Below, piece by piece: positions 7,973-16,175 of a stretch of 64,000 nucleotides of DNA. Made by a program: the position numbers and the translations under genes. A model generated the notes under the pieces. That model ran no database searches. It worked only from the letters and a program-made list of their open reading frames with translations, and was not told the origin of the DNA. Numbering within the stretch: the stretch's first letter is position 1; every line of letters starts with the position of its first letter. The DNA comes from Pseudomonas mandelii (GTDB taxonomy: Bacteria; Pseudomonadota; Gammaproteobacteria; Pseudomonadales; Pseudomonadaceae), in assembly GCF_900106065.1 (NCBI RefSeq), contig NZ_LT629796.1, forward strand, positions 2,764,001 through 2,828,000. The letters run 5' to 3'.

Positions 7973-8845
7973 ATGCCGAAGATCAAACCACTGGATATGA
8001 AGCTAATCGACCTTCTTTTTGGGATGGAAGGGGGTTACGTGTTGGACTTCTCAGACCGCACCATGTCCCAGTTCTTCCTCGGAGAACTGGAGATCGATAT
8101 TGATGATCCGCTGTTCACTGCGGATGGTACATCCAAAGCTAAGCGCCTGCGGAGCTTCCTCACGCTTGCCGATACACCGACTTGCGTGCGAGCGCTCAAA
8201 GCACTCTGGCAATATCGCCAGGCAGCGCTGGCCAACCAACACAAAGATGAGCCTGTGGTTAACGCCGAGGGGCGCTTTCTGACTTTGATTCAAGGCTTGG
8301 AATCCGGCTCATCTGCCGACGTCATCAAGGGCGATCCTTTCGCAGCTGTGCGTCCGGTAAATGTTGATCAGGCAGCTCAGTTGAAGAGGGCCCTATTGGA
8401 CATTCATAAGCTCGCTCCTCAAGCACGTGGCTACGCATTCGAGACGTTCCTCCAGCAGCTGTTTGAGGCATCCAACCTCCAACCTCGCGCACCATTTCGG
8501 AATACGGGGGAACAGATAGATGGAAGCTTCCAATGCCGAGGGGACATCTACCTTGTTGAGGCGAAGTGGGTAGTGAACCCTGTTGGTGCAGGAGAGCTGC
8601 ACATTTTTCAAGGCAAGATCAGCCAAAAGGCAGCTTGGACACGAGGTGTTTTTATCAGTTACTACGGATTCACTGACGTTGGGCTGGAGGCATTCGGACG
8701 CGGCAAGAGTCTGATATGCATTTCGGGAAAAGATATCAACCATGCTTTAGAGAGGCACATCCCATTCGCGGATGTCATAGACCGCAAAGTGCGGGCGGCT
8801 GCTGAGACAGGTTCAGTATTCGTACCTTTGGATAAATTGTTCTAA
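7973..8845 (+). CDS. Restriction-endonuclease-like protein (Mrr-type fold) with N-terminal accessory domain
   Basis: A 290-residue two-part protein. Residues 1–85 form a small helical domain (TMSQFFLGELEIDIDDP, GTSKAKRLRSFL) that I have seen fused to effector-type domains. Residues ~150–290 carry a PD-(D/E)XK nuclease signature: Glu157 in GYAFETFL, Asp183 in EQIDGSF, and Glu196/Lys198 in YLVEAKW, then AAWTRGVFISYYGFT. AAGGA lies eight bases before the ATG. It is followed 42 bases later by another possible nuclease-fold gene on the same strand. A role in DNA cleavage against foreign DNA is inferred; the target is unknown. Confidence 0.75.
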   Translation: MPKIKPLDMKLIDLLFGMEGGYVLDFSDRTMSQFFLGELEIDIDDPLFTADGTSKAKRLRSFLTLADTPTCVRALKALWQYRQAALANQHKDEPVVNAEGRFLTLIQGLESGSSADVIKGDPFAAVRPVNVDQAAQLKRALLDIHKLAPQARGYAFETFLQQLFEASNLQPRAPFRNTGEQIDGSFQCRGDIYLVEAKWVVNPVGAGELHIFQGKISQKAAWTRGVFISYYGFTDVGLEAFGRGKSLICISGKDINHALERHIPFADVIDRKVRAAAETGSVFVPLDKLF

Positions 8846-8887
8846 GCCCATGCGGCAACGCGAAGGGAAATTTCATCAGGGGCTCCA

Positions 8888-10084
8888 ATGTACCTAACCA
8901 TCATGAAGCCCGAAGTGCTTCAGGACGTTGCATCGCTCGGTCGTGGTCTTTGGATTGTAGATGGCCCTGACGGCCCAGTGCTCGTGGTCAAAGCGGGCAA
9001 AGAATTTATCCTCGCCGCACGTGAGAAGCGCGAGCTGAAGTTCTATCTTGCGCCATACGAGTCTGATGAGGCGCAAGGCCTGACGCTGTTGACGGCCTGC
9101 TTTGATGACCCGATTAGTCCGCTGACTATTAAAACACCCCTGATGGGTAGCGATCCTGTTACAGAGGGGCTGAAAAGCCTTCCTGACCATTTTAGCGTCT
9201 GTTTTTTTGATGAACACAATCGCGAGCTTCTTAGTAGTACAGCGCACGCTAGCCTTGAAGAGCTCCGAAAGCATGCAAAGGGTGTCAATCCCTTGGGGAA
9301 GGAGCACTGGCATCTCATGATGGAGCAGGCAGATGACTGGTTCAGCTTTACGACTAGGGAAGACGACAGCCGAGCAGTAACGTTGACGCTCTTGGAGGAT
9401 CTATTTCCAAGCGACTTCCTGATCACCGACCTCACTCGCCAAGGCTTCCATGGTTCCAGGGGTTTCTCAAATACTCACCTTGAGCGACCGGAGCCAGGAC
9501 ACCTACAGGAGCTGGATATCATCTATCTGCTCCAGCGTGCTTACTCGGCGGAGCAAATCATCCATGGGCCAGTGAAAGTCTCCGATGGGGAAGAGCTGAC
9601 CGATGCTGTTGTTTTGGGGACGGAGGTCACGCTTTTACTACAGGCTAAGGACAGCCCAAACACAGCTGAGATGATGGGGACAAAGCTTGAACGAAAGCGT
9701 AAGAAGGCCCTGAGTCAGTTGAAAGGAGGCCTATCGCAGCTACGTGGCGCAGTTTCAACTATCGAGCGTGAGGGGAATCCCGCGCTGCGGCTTGTTGATG
9801 GTACGCCCCTCAAAATCGATCTTGCAGCACGTCCCCTTTTAGGAGTCGTGGTGGTAAAAGAGCTGTTTAGCGATACCTATGAAGAGTACGGGGCCATGAT
9901 CTTGGATTTCATGGATGATGTACGTGTACGTGTAGTGGCATTTGATTACAACGAGTTCGAGGTTATGACGCGGCACTGCCCGTCAGAGCAAGCACTCCTT
10001 TCGGCATTCTGGCAAATTTCCGAGTGCGCGGTTGAACAGAGGATCTATCCCAGACTTCGCTTCACTGAGCTGCCCCCACGCTGA
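8888..10084 (+). CDS. Hypothetical protein with nuclease-like C-terminal half
   Basis: A 398-residue cytoplasmic protein not assigned to a known family. Residues ~205–285 read like a restriction-endonuclease fold: Glu208 (HLQELDI), Asp239 (EELTDAVVLG) and Gln252-Ala-Lys254 (LLQAKDS), followed by a basic helix with ERKRKKALSQLKGGL. Gln at the usual Glu position is a known variation of the motif. The N-terminal 170 residues are unrecognised. AGGGG is upstream of the ATG. Its position just after the 7973–8845 nuclease suggests a two-gene unit. Confidence 0.55.
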   Translation: MYLTIMKPEVLQDVASLGRGLWIVDGPDGPVLVVKAGKEFILAAREKRELKFYLAPYESDEAQGLTLLTACFDDPISPLTIKTPLMGSDPVTEGLKSLPDHFSVCFFDEHNRELLSSTAHASLEELRKHAKGVNPLGKEHWHLMMEQADDWFSFTTREDDSRAVTLTLLEDLFPSDFLITDLTRQGFHGSRGFSNTHLERPEPGHLQELDIIYLLQRAYSAEQIIHGPVKVSDGEELTDAVVLGTEVTLLLQAKDSPNTAEMMGTKLERKRKKALSQLKGGLSQLRGAVSTIEREGNPALRLVDGTPLKIDLAARPLLGVVVVKELFSDTYEEYGAMILDFMDDVRVRVVAFDYNEFEVMTRHCPSEQALLSAFWQISECAVEQRIYPRLRFTELPPR

Positions 10085-10200
10085 TTCACCACCATGGCCA
10101 GCCCATGAAGCGTAACCTCAACGAATTCCTGCACTGAACTAGAGGTTTAGACGTCACTTCACCGTCGTAAAGGTTAGCGAGCCGCAACAGTACCCTGGCA

Positions 10201-10644
10201 TCACTGAGCAAACATGCCAGCGATAATCCTGGCGTCGAGCAAAGCATGATGGGGCAGCTCCTCGCCCTCGCTAGTCGGAGTAAGTGTCGTTGCGTCAGTA
10301 GGGAAATTACGAACGATTCTGGGCCATCGCCCGCCGTCATAGACCAGATCGCAAAAAAGCTCCCAGTCGTACTGGGGAGCATCAGTGACGATCTCGACCT
10401 CCTTTTTGAACGACGTCAGAAACCTGAGCAGCGACATCCTGGCTTCAACAATGGGCAATGCGTAGCTTCCACCCCACAGCTGCGGAAGCACGATTTTCTT
10501 TACGAAATCACTGCAGTCTTCTACTCGCCATGTGTCGAGCAATTCCACGTAGAATTCGCGTCCATTCTCAGCTACCAGTGCGAGTGATATCAGCTTCGCT
10601 GTGGCTGAGAGCCGGGTGAACTCGCAATCAAGAAAGAGCCTCAT
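10201..10644 (-). CDS. DEDDh-type 3'-5' exonuclease-like protein
   Basis: A 147-residue single-domain protein. The first residues give the Exo I motif (Asp6 and Glu8 in LFLDCEF). Asp93 in QYDWELF fits Exo II. The C-terminal HHALLDA (His132, Asp137) fits the DEDDh Exo III motif. Such proteins trim RNA or DNA from the 3' end; this one belongs to a short stand-alone branch. It ends about 117 bases after the convergent 8888–10084 gene and is divergent from 10662. Substrate unknown. Confidence 0.7.
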   Translation of the reverse strand: MRLFLDCEFTRLSATAKLISLALVAENGREFYVELLDTWRVEDCSDFVKKIVLPQLWGGSYALPIVEARMSLLRFLTSFKKEVEIVTDAPQYDWELFCDLVYDGGRWPRIVRNFPTDATTLTPTSEGEELPHHALLDARIIAGMFAQ

Positions 10645-10661
10645 GCTGCAGGAACTCCGTT

Positions 10662-11022
10662 ATGACTAGGCCTCGCCTGGATATGGTGCAGGAAAGTCAG
10701 CTATGGGAAATGGCCCTCGAGCATCTTGGCTCAGACGGACTACTCCAAGCGGTCATCGAAATGTGGAGCCGCGCCTCCGCCCAGACCGTTGGTAGAGCAC
10801 CTGTCCATCAATCAGGTGAGTCAGGACGTCATGAGCATACTGAAAATTGCCCAGCAGCGGGTAGGTGCCATCGTGCCAGGTCGAACGCCTGATGCAGGCA
10901 CAATCACGCTGTACACACGTCACGCTAGCAACTTAGTTGACGGGCTCATTACACTGCTGCCAAAGGTGAAGCTTTCGCAAGCCTTACGAGGCTCTTGTCT
11001 TGAAATCGAACTGGGGATTTGA
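10662..11022 (+). pseudogene. Hypothetical gene with an apparent frameshift
   Basis: The ATG at 10662 has AGGA eight bases upstream and opens protein-like sequence (QLWEMALEHLGSDGLLQ) until about 10785. From there the convincing coding text is in another frame (HLSINQVSQDVMSILKIAQ, then GTITLYTRHASNLV), ending at 11022. Neither frame alone looks like a full protein, so a single indel near 10780–10800 is likely. No family is recognised. Confidence 0.45.
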
Positions 11023-11105
11023 CGTCCGCGCAGGCTCCTCGAACACCAGTCAGCAACAATCTTATTAAAACTTGCCCAGCGAAACGCGTCCCTTTGAGAT
11101 GTTCT

Positions 11106-11441
11106 ATGAACTCTGATTTAACTGAAGAAGAAATGCGTCGTGCCCTTTTTGGTACGCCTCAGCCAGAGGAGCAAGTTTCTACTCCGCTAGCGCAGGAGCC
11201 TGTGCCAGCAGTTGTTTTAACAAAGCCGGCAGAGGCTCCAATAGCCAAGAAGAAAGTGGCGAAAGCGTTTACGCCCAGGCTGCGGGTCACACTCCGGGTT
11301 GGGAACGAGTTTGAGGGGAAAATGATCGAGTTGATTCACGAAGCTGACACCCTGAGCTCGTTGCTTGCTGAGCAAGAGGCTGTGAGGGCTGCAAGGAAGA
11401 AATACAAATACGTGGAAGTGGAATCCGTTAAATCGATGTAG
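11106..11441 (+). CDS. Hypothetical island protein (111 aa)
   Basis: Starts MNSDLTEEEMRRALFGTP, has a Pro/Glu-rich linker, and ends with a ~60-residue domain (RVTLRVGNEFEGKMIEL, then ARKKYKYVEVESV). I recall similar short proteins from Pseudomonas integrative elements, without a known function. The ATG at 11106 is preferred to 11019 because the family-like N-terminus begins there. The IS21 element is 113 bases downstream. Confidence 0.55.
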   Translation: MNSDLTEEEMRRALFGTPQPEEQVSTPLAQEPVPAVVLTKPAEAPIAKKKVAKAFTPRLRVTLRVGNEFEGKMIELIHEADTLSSLLAEQEAVRAARKKYKYVEVESVKSM

Positions 11442-11549
11442 CACACGCCTCAAGTTTAGGTCGGACAAGTGCAATGTATTTTCAGATAGTCCGCCGACAA
11501 GTCACTGTAGAACCCGAGGGGTAGAAGGTTAAAACTTTCTGAAGCGACT

Positions 11550-11554
11550 GTTCT
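11550..11554. repeat. IS21 target duplication, left copy (GTTCT)
   Basis: GTTCT immediately before the left terminus, matched by the same five bases at 14130–14134. Confidence 0.75.
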
Positions 11555-11658
11555 TGCGCATTCCACGCCATCCGGCCACCCAGTCCACCAACATCCGGCC
11601 ACCCGTTCCACGCTCATCCGGCCAGGCAGTCGGAGCGCAGCGACGCAGGTTTGCATTG

Positions 11659-12414
11659 TTAGTCTGAAGTCCCTGTCGTCGTCAATTTCGTTGCGCGTCT
11701 GCGCATCGATTCGCCCTTCAGTTCGATCCGATAAGCGTTGTGCACCAGCCGGTCGAGGATCGCGTCGCCCAAGGTCGGATCGCCGATCAGTGCATGCCAT
11801 TTGTCCACGGGCATCTGGCTGGTGACCAGCGTCGAGCGGTTGCCGTAGCGGTCGTCCAATAGCTCAAGCATGTCGCGCCGTTGCGGTGCGGTAAACGGCG
11901 CCAGGCCCCAGTCGTCCAGGATCAGCAAGTCGGTCTTGGCATAGCCCGCCATCAGTTTCGCGAATCGACCGTCTCCGTGGGCCAGGCCCAGTTCCTCCAT
12001 CAGGCGCGGCAGACGCAAGTAGCGCACGCTGTAGCCGTCACGGCAGGCCTTGTGGGCCAGCGCGCAGGCGAGCCAGGTTTTGCCTACACCGGTCGGGCCG
12101 CCGATGATCAGGTTCAAGCCATCGCGCAGCCATTGGCCGCTGCCCAGTTGCAGGATCAGGGACTTGTCCAGGCCGCGTGGGCTGCGGTAATCGATGTCTT
12201 CCAGGCAAGCGTTGTGGCGCAGTCGTGCCAGTTTCAGCCGGCTGCTCAGACGCGTGTTTTCACGTTCGGTCAGCTCGCGGTCGATCATCAGGCCGAGGCG
12301 TTCGTCGAAGCTCAGATCATTGATATCGGGCGTGGCGTGTTGCTCGCTCAGCGCCTTGATCATGCCGTGCAGGCGCAGGGTTTGCAGCTTGTCGAGTGTC
12401 GGATTGGGCAGCAT
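11659..12414 (-). CDS. istB: IS21 helper ATPase IstB
   Basis: A 251-residue AAA+ ATPase that helps IstA select target DNA. Walker A GGPTGVGKT is at residues ~104–112 and Walker B LLILDDWG at ~168–175. The N-terminal helical IS21 domain (LDKLQTLRLHGMIKAL) is present. It lies just downstream of istA on the same strand, in the normal IS21 order, with a full-length reading frame. Confidence 0.95.
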   Translation of the reverse strand: MLPNPTLDKLQTLRLHGMIKALSEQHATPDINDLSFDERLGLMIDRELTERENTRLSSRLKLARLRHNACLEDIDYRSPRGLDKSLILQLGSGQWLRDGLNLIIGGPTGVGKTWLACALAHKACRDGYSVRYLRLPRLMEELGLAHGDGRFAKLMAGYAKTDLLILDDWGLAPFTAPQRRDMLELLDDRYGNRSTLVTSQMPVDKWHALIGDPTLGDAILDRLVHNAYRIELKGESMRRRATKLTTTGTSD

Positions 12415-12434
12415 TTTGGTGCTCCTTTTTCAGG

Positions 12435-13964
12435 TCAGTGGTAGTAGCCAGGGCCGCGCAGGTTGATGTGTTCGTCGGGCAGTAGCGGCAGGTTTTGCTG
12501 GGACAGCGGTAGCTTTTCCAGCCCTTGGCGCAGGATCGATTCAAGGCTTTTGTAGCTGCACGCGCCCAGTGCCAGCGCTCGCTGGCAAGCGGCTTCCAGC
12601 CGCTCTTCGCCGTGCTGCTTGCTCAGGCGCAGGATGCCCAGGCAGGCGCGGAAGCCGTGCTGAGGATGGATTCGGCGCTCAAGGATGTAGGCGATAACGC
12701 CAGCGGTGTTAGGCCCGGTCTGCTCGGCCCAGCGGATCAGCCGTTGCGGTGTCCATTCGGCGTGCTCCCGGTGGCTCTTGGGCATGTGCTCGGTTTGGGT
12801 GGTGTGGCGGCCTTTGTGCAGCGAGCGCAGGTGACTGGCCACCCGCTGGTTGGCGTGGAAGCACTCGACGGTCTTAGCGGTTAGCCGCACTTCGAGTTGG
12901 TGCTTCACCAACTGGTACGGCACCGAGTAGTAATGGCCCTCGACCTCGACGTGGTAGTCGATGTGCACCCGCACCTTTTTCCATTCGGCGTAGATGTACG
13001 GATGTTCTGGTAGCGGTTGCAGTGCGGGTTGGTCGATGGTCTCAAAGGCCGAGCGGCGTGAGCCGGGCAGCTTCTTGAAGGGCTTTTGATTGAGGCGTTC
13101 GAGCAGCAGGCTGATTGCCGTGTTGAGTTCGCCCAGCGAGAAGAACTGGCGGTTGCGCAGCGCGGCGAGGATCCAGCGCTCGACGACTTGCACGCCGACT
13201 TCGACCTTGGCTTTGTCCTTGGGTTTGCGCGAGCGAGCAGGTAATACGGCGATGCCGTAATGCTCGGCGAGATCGCGGTAACTGGGGTTGATGTCGGGCT
13301 CGTAGCGATGCGCCTTGGTGACGCCGCTGCGCAGATTATCGGGCACCAGGATCTGCGATGTGCCACCGAAAAAAGCAAAACAGCGGGCGTGCGAGCCCAG
13401 CCAGTCAGGCAGCTTCTGCGACCAGGTGGCCTCGGCAAAGGTGTAGCTGGACGCGCCGAGAACGGCGACGAAGATCTGCGTTTGGCGGATCTCGCCGGTT
13501 CGCCGATCAATGACCGGTACGGTCTGGCCGGCGTAATCGACGAACAGCTTTTCGCCGGCACGGTGCTCCTGGCGCATGACCACGTCGACCTTGGCGGCCC
13601 AGAGGCGGTAGTGCTCGCAGAACCAGCTGTATTGGAAGCCTTGCGGGTGGGCGAGTCGGTATTCCTGCCAAAGCAGGGCCAGAGTTACGCCGGGGCGGCG
13701 TAACTCCCCGTGTACATGAGCCCAGTCTGGCACCGGCCTTTGATCGCTGGGAACGGTGGGCGGCGGCGGAAAAAGATGCCGTTGTAACTCGGCGTCAGTC
13801 AGCGCAGAGGGCCAGGTCAGGCCGCTGGCAGCAAAGCGATTGAGGTACTCACCGACGCTGGCTCGGCCTACTTGCAAGCTGCCAGCGACCTGGCGGGCAG
13901 ATAGGCCGACCTCGAATTTGAGACGTAGCACTTCTCGAATTTTACGCATGGATAAACGCTCCAC
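12435..13964 (-). CDS. istA: IS21 transposase IstA
   Basis: A 509-residue DDE transposase. The N-terminal HTH (GLSARQVAGSLQVGRASV) binds the terminal repeats. The catalytic core has VDYAGQTV (first Asp), LVPDNLRSGV (second Asp) and KVEVGVQVVERW (Glu region). A GTG start at 13964 has GAGG five bases upstream; an ATG at 13949 is an alternative. The frame is uninterrupted, so the element is probably active. Confidence 0.95.
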   Translation of the reverse strand: MERLSMRKIREVLRLKFEVGLSARQVAGSLQVGRASVGEYLNRFAASGLTWPSALTDAELQRHLFPPPPTVPSDQRPVPDWAHVHGELRRPGVTLALLWQEYRLAHPQGFQYSWFCEHYRLWAAKVDVVMRQEHRAGEKLFVDYAGQTVPVIDRRTGEIRQTQIFVAVLGASSYTFAEATWSQKLPDWLGSHARCFAFFGGTSQILVPDNLRSGVTKAHRYEPDINPSYRDLAEHYGIAVLPARSRKPKDKAKVEVGVQVVERWILAALRNRQFFSLGELNTAISLLLERLNQKPFKKLPGSRRSAFETIDQPALQPLPEHPYIYAEWKKVRVHIDYHVEVEGHYYSVPYQLVKHQLEVRLTAKTVECFHANQRVASHLRSLHKGRHTTQTEHMPKSHREHAEWTPQRLIRWAEQTGPNTAGVIAYILERRIHPQHGFRACLGILRLSKQHGEERLEAACQRALALGACSYKSLESILRQGLEKLPLSQQNLPLLPDEHINLRGPGYYH

Positions 13965-14129
13965 GACGACCTCTCTGCTTCGATAAAAGAGGTCGATGGT
14001 AGTGAATAATCCTGCGTTGCTGCCTGCCTTAAGGGTGGCCGGATGAGCGTGGAATGGGTGGCCGGATCATCGTGGAATCAGTGGCCGGATGTTTATGGAA
14101 TAGGTGGCCGGATGGCCGTGGAATCCGCA

Positions 14130-14134
14130 GTTCT
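14130..14134. repeat. IS21 target duplication, right copy (GTTCT)
   Basis: GTTCT immediately after the right terminus, matching 11550–11554. Confidence 0.75.
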
Positions 14135-14161
14135 TTGGTATTTGAAAACCACCAAGCCCGA

Positions 14162-14193
14162 ACAGCCGTGATTTTTTAATGATCAGCGGCTGT
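14162..14193. repeat. Hairpin beside the IS21 insertion
   Basis: ACAGCCGTGAT pairs with ATCA-G-CGGCTGT across a nine-base AT-rich loop, with one bulged G. It lies in the short gap between the IS21 end and the ACR3-like gene. It may be a terminator of the gene that was here before the insertion. A plus-strand frame reading GGFLGALLGGISAHFAPTKW, which ends at the 3' end of the ACR3-like gene, may be a remnant of that older gene. Confidence 0.4.
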
Positions 14194-14277
14194 CTAAAAA
14201 ATGGCACAGGAGGGTTTCTTGGGGCGCTGCTCGGCGGTATCTCGGCCCACTTCGCCCCCACCAAGTGGTGGTTGACG

Positions 14278-15240
14278 CTACGGTTTTCGCCAAACCAATG
14301 AAGGAATTAGCCGGATGTAAATTAGCTCGCTGACCAGTTCGATCAGCGTTTGGGTGATGACTGCTGCCGCAGCTAGCCCTCTGATTTCTTCGGGTAGAGC
14401 GAGTGCCAAGGGCAGAACCACCAACGAGTTCCGCGTCGAGCTACTGAACGCTACTGATCTTGCAGTGATGGCCGGCAATTTGAATGCTCGCGCAACCAGC
14501 GCACCAACCAATGGTGCCAAGAGCATGAAACCAATGTAGACAGGAATGACGGGCAGCAGCTTGTCCATGTCTCTGACCACCGCTGAAATCTGAGAGCCGA
14601 TCACTACGACCAATACAGCCGCCATAGCCGGCACAGGCATCCAAGCCCAAGCATTGTTCCAACCCTCAACGACGCGTGACCTTTTTGCACCGGCAGCTGT
14701 TGCTACCGCCAAGACCAAGGGCAAAGCGATCAGCACTACGAAGGCCTCAACAAATGGGCCGACAGATATAACCACTGCCGAGTCATTACCCAGCATGAAG
14801 GCCAGATACAGGGGCAGTAGCACAAGCTGAAGCAGGAGTAGTAATGGCGTTGCCGCCAGAGTCAGTTTGGAGTCGCCCTTACCGATATGGGTAAACACCA
14901 CCACATAGTCGATACAAGGCGTCAGCAAGACCAACAGTGCACCCACCAGAATCGCGGGGTGATCCGTTAGGCCCATGGTCAACGCCCAAACCAACAGGGG
15001 GATGGCGACGAAGTTGGCTGTGAGCAGCGCCGTCATGAAACGCTTGTTTGCGAGCCCTTCACGGAGATCCAGGAATGGGATCTGCAGAAACATGGCGTAC
15101 ATCAGCACAGCGATGGCTGGTGTCACCAACGCACCTAACGCTTGAGAAGCATTAGGTGCGAGCAGACCTCCGATAGCAGCGACAATGACCGCGACGAAGT
15201 AGACGGGAATCTGGTTCTTCTCTAGCTGTTCTCTGTCCAC
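14278..15240 (-). CDS. ACR3/BASS-type arsenic resistance carrier
   Basis: A 320-residue inner-membrane carrier with about ten hydrophobic segments and no signal peptide. LLTPCIDYVVVFTHIGKGD carries the conserved membrane Cys of ACR3-type arsenite carriers; the overall pattern fits the arsenic-resistance branch of the bile acid:Na+ symporter superfamily. It would export arsenite or a related compound. GTG start at 15240 with AAGGG six bases upstream. It is transcribed from a MerR-type promoter shared with the divergent regulator at 15332. Confidence 0.8.
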   Translation of the reverse strand: MDREQLEKNQIPVYFVAVIVAAIGGLLAPNASQALGALVTPAIAVLMYAMFLQIPFLDLREGLANKRFMTALLTANFVAIPLLVWALTMGLTDHPAILVGALLVLLTPCIDYVVVFTHIGKGDSKLTLAATPLLLLLQLVLLPLYLAFMLGNDSAVVISVGPFVEAFVVLIALPLVLAVATAAGAKRSRVVEGWNNAWAWMPVPAMAAVLVVVIGSQISAVVRDMDKLLPVIPVYIGFMLLAPLVGALVARAFKLPAITARSVAFSSSTRNSLVVLPLALALPEEIRGLAAAAVITQTLIELVSELIYIRLIPSLVWRKP

Positions 15241-15280
15241 AAAATGCCCTTAAACGCGTGAAATCAATTTTCGATTGAGC

Positions 15281-15311
15281 AGGGTAATATCTGTAGCCAC
15301 TACAGGTTCAA
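15281..15311 (-). promoter_or_regulatory. MerR-type promoter/operator for the ACR3-like gene
   Basis: On the minus strand: -35 TTGAAC (15306–15311), a 19-bp spacer (15287–15305) and -10 TACCCT (15281–15286). The spacer holds the dyad CTGTAG-TGG-CTACAG. A 19-bp spacer with a central dyad is the hallmark of promoters untwisted by MerR-family activators. It lies about 41 bases before the carrier start. Confidence 0.75.
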
Positions 15312-15331
15312 GAAAATGCTTGGGGAATCGC

Positions 15332-15766
15332 ATGTCAGGAATCGGGGCGTTGTCTAAATCAACGGGTTGCCACATTGAGACGATTCGCTATTACGAGAAA
15401 ATAGGCCTTTTACCTCCGGCCCTGCGGTCGACCGGCAGGCACCGAATCTACACAGAGAAGCACCGTTCAAGACTCGTGTTCATCCGTCAAAATCGTGAGT
15501 TAGGCTTTCCCCTCGACGATATACGAGAACTCATCGCGCTCGCAGCAGATGCTGATCGTCCGTGTGCTGACGCACTGTCGGTGGTCAAGAAGCATTTGGC
15601 AGAGGTAGAGTTGAAAGTAACCAAACTCCAGCAGATTCGAATTGAGCTGCTTTCCATGGCAGGCGCTTGTGAGTCAACCTGCCTAGGCTCAAACACCACT
15701 GATTGCACGATTGTTGAGTCCTTGTTCGAACCCGCAGCGGGGACGCGATCCGGTTGCTGTTCCTAA
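15332..15766 (+). CDS. MerR-family metal-responsive regulator
   Basis: A 144-residue activator. The N-terminal HTH reads IGALSKSTGCHIETIRYYEK, followed by a coiled-coil dimer helix. Metal-type Cys residues are present: PCADA (~residue 76), CESTC and TDC (~112–124), and a terminal GCCS. This resembles ZntR/CadR-like sensors rather than drug sensors. The ATG at 15332 with a TGGGGA site is chosen; the upstream frame crosses the operator. Divergent from the ACR3-like carrier, whose promoter it should control. The metal ligand is not certain. Confidence 0.8.
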   Translation: MSGIGALSKSTGCHIETIRYYEKIGLLPPALRSTGRHRIYTEKHRSRLVFIRQNRELGFPLDDIRELIALAADADRPCADALSVVKKHLAEVELKVTKLQQIRIELLSMAGACESTCLGSNTTDCTIVESLFEPAAGTRSGCCS

Positions 15767-15828
15767 TTAAGAGATGACCAAATGCTCGATGCAAACCGGA
15801 TGCATAATTATCAGTAAGGATGTTATTT

Positions 15829-16155
15829 GTGGGATGGATTTTTTTGTTACTAGCCGGTGGCTGTGAGATTTTTTACGCTGCGGCTATGCCGCGTACCGAT
15901 GGCTTTACCCGCTTATGGCCAAGCGTATTTTGCGCAGTGTTCATTTGCCTGAGCATGTATCTTCTGTCACTAGCCACTCGCACTATTCCGGTCGGTACGG
16001 CCTACGCGGTATGGGTTGGCATCGGAGCGTTAGGAACGGCTGTATATGGAATATTTATGTTGGGTGAGGATCGTAGTGCACTGCGAATCTTCTGCTTTTT
16101 TCTGATTTTTGCCGGAATAGTCGGGCTGAAATTTCTCTCCGCAGAGAAACACTAA
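15829..16155 (+). CDS. SMR-family efflux protein (SugE/Gdx-like)
   Basis: A 108-residue, four-helix small multidrug resistance protein. The membrane-embedded Glu is in AGGCEIFYAA, and PVGTAYAVWVGIGALG matches the Gdx/SugE signature better than that of EmrE. A GTG start at 15829 has TAAGGA eight bases upstream; the ATG at 15820 overlaps that site and is less likely. It lies between the MerR gene and arsN1, same strand, so it may be co-transcribed. Guanidinium export is the known role of the subfamily; the arsenic setting may mean another substrate. Confidence 0.75.
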   Translation: MGWIFLLLAGGCEIFYAAAMPRTDGFTRLWPSVFCAVFICLSMYLLSLATRTIPVGTAYAVWVGIGALGTAVYGIFMLGEDRSALRIFCFFLIFAGIVGLKFLSAEKH

Positions 16156-16175
16156 ATTGAATCAGGGATGACCCT

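Larger units (their letters stand above)
11555..14129 (-). mobile_element. Complete IS21-family insertion sequence
   Basis: Carries istA and istB on the minus strand. The termini are near-identical inverted repeats starting TGCG-ATTCCACG-CATCCGGCC (two positions differ) at 11555 and, complemented, ending at 14129. Inside each end are further tandem copies of a CATCCGGCCA-type motif, three on the left and four on the right, as expected of IS21 multiple transposase-binding sites. GTTCT flanks both ends (11550–11554 and 14130–14134), a 5-bp target duplication, so the insertion is intact and fairly recent. Confidence 0.9.

Noticed and set aside
15767..15828. Guanidine riboswitch before the SMR gene
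   Set aside because: The 60-base gap shows no paired structure of the needed size.
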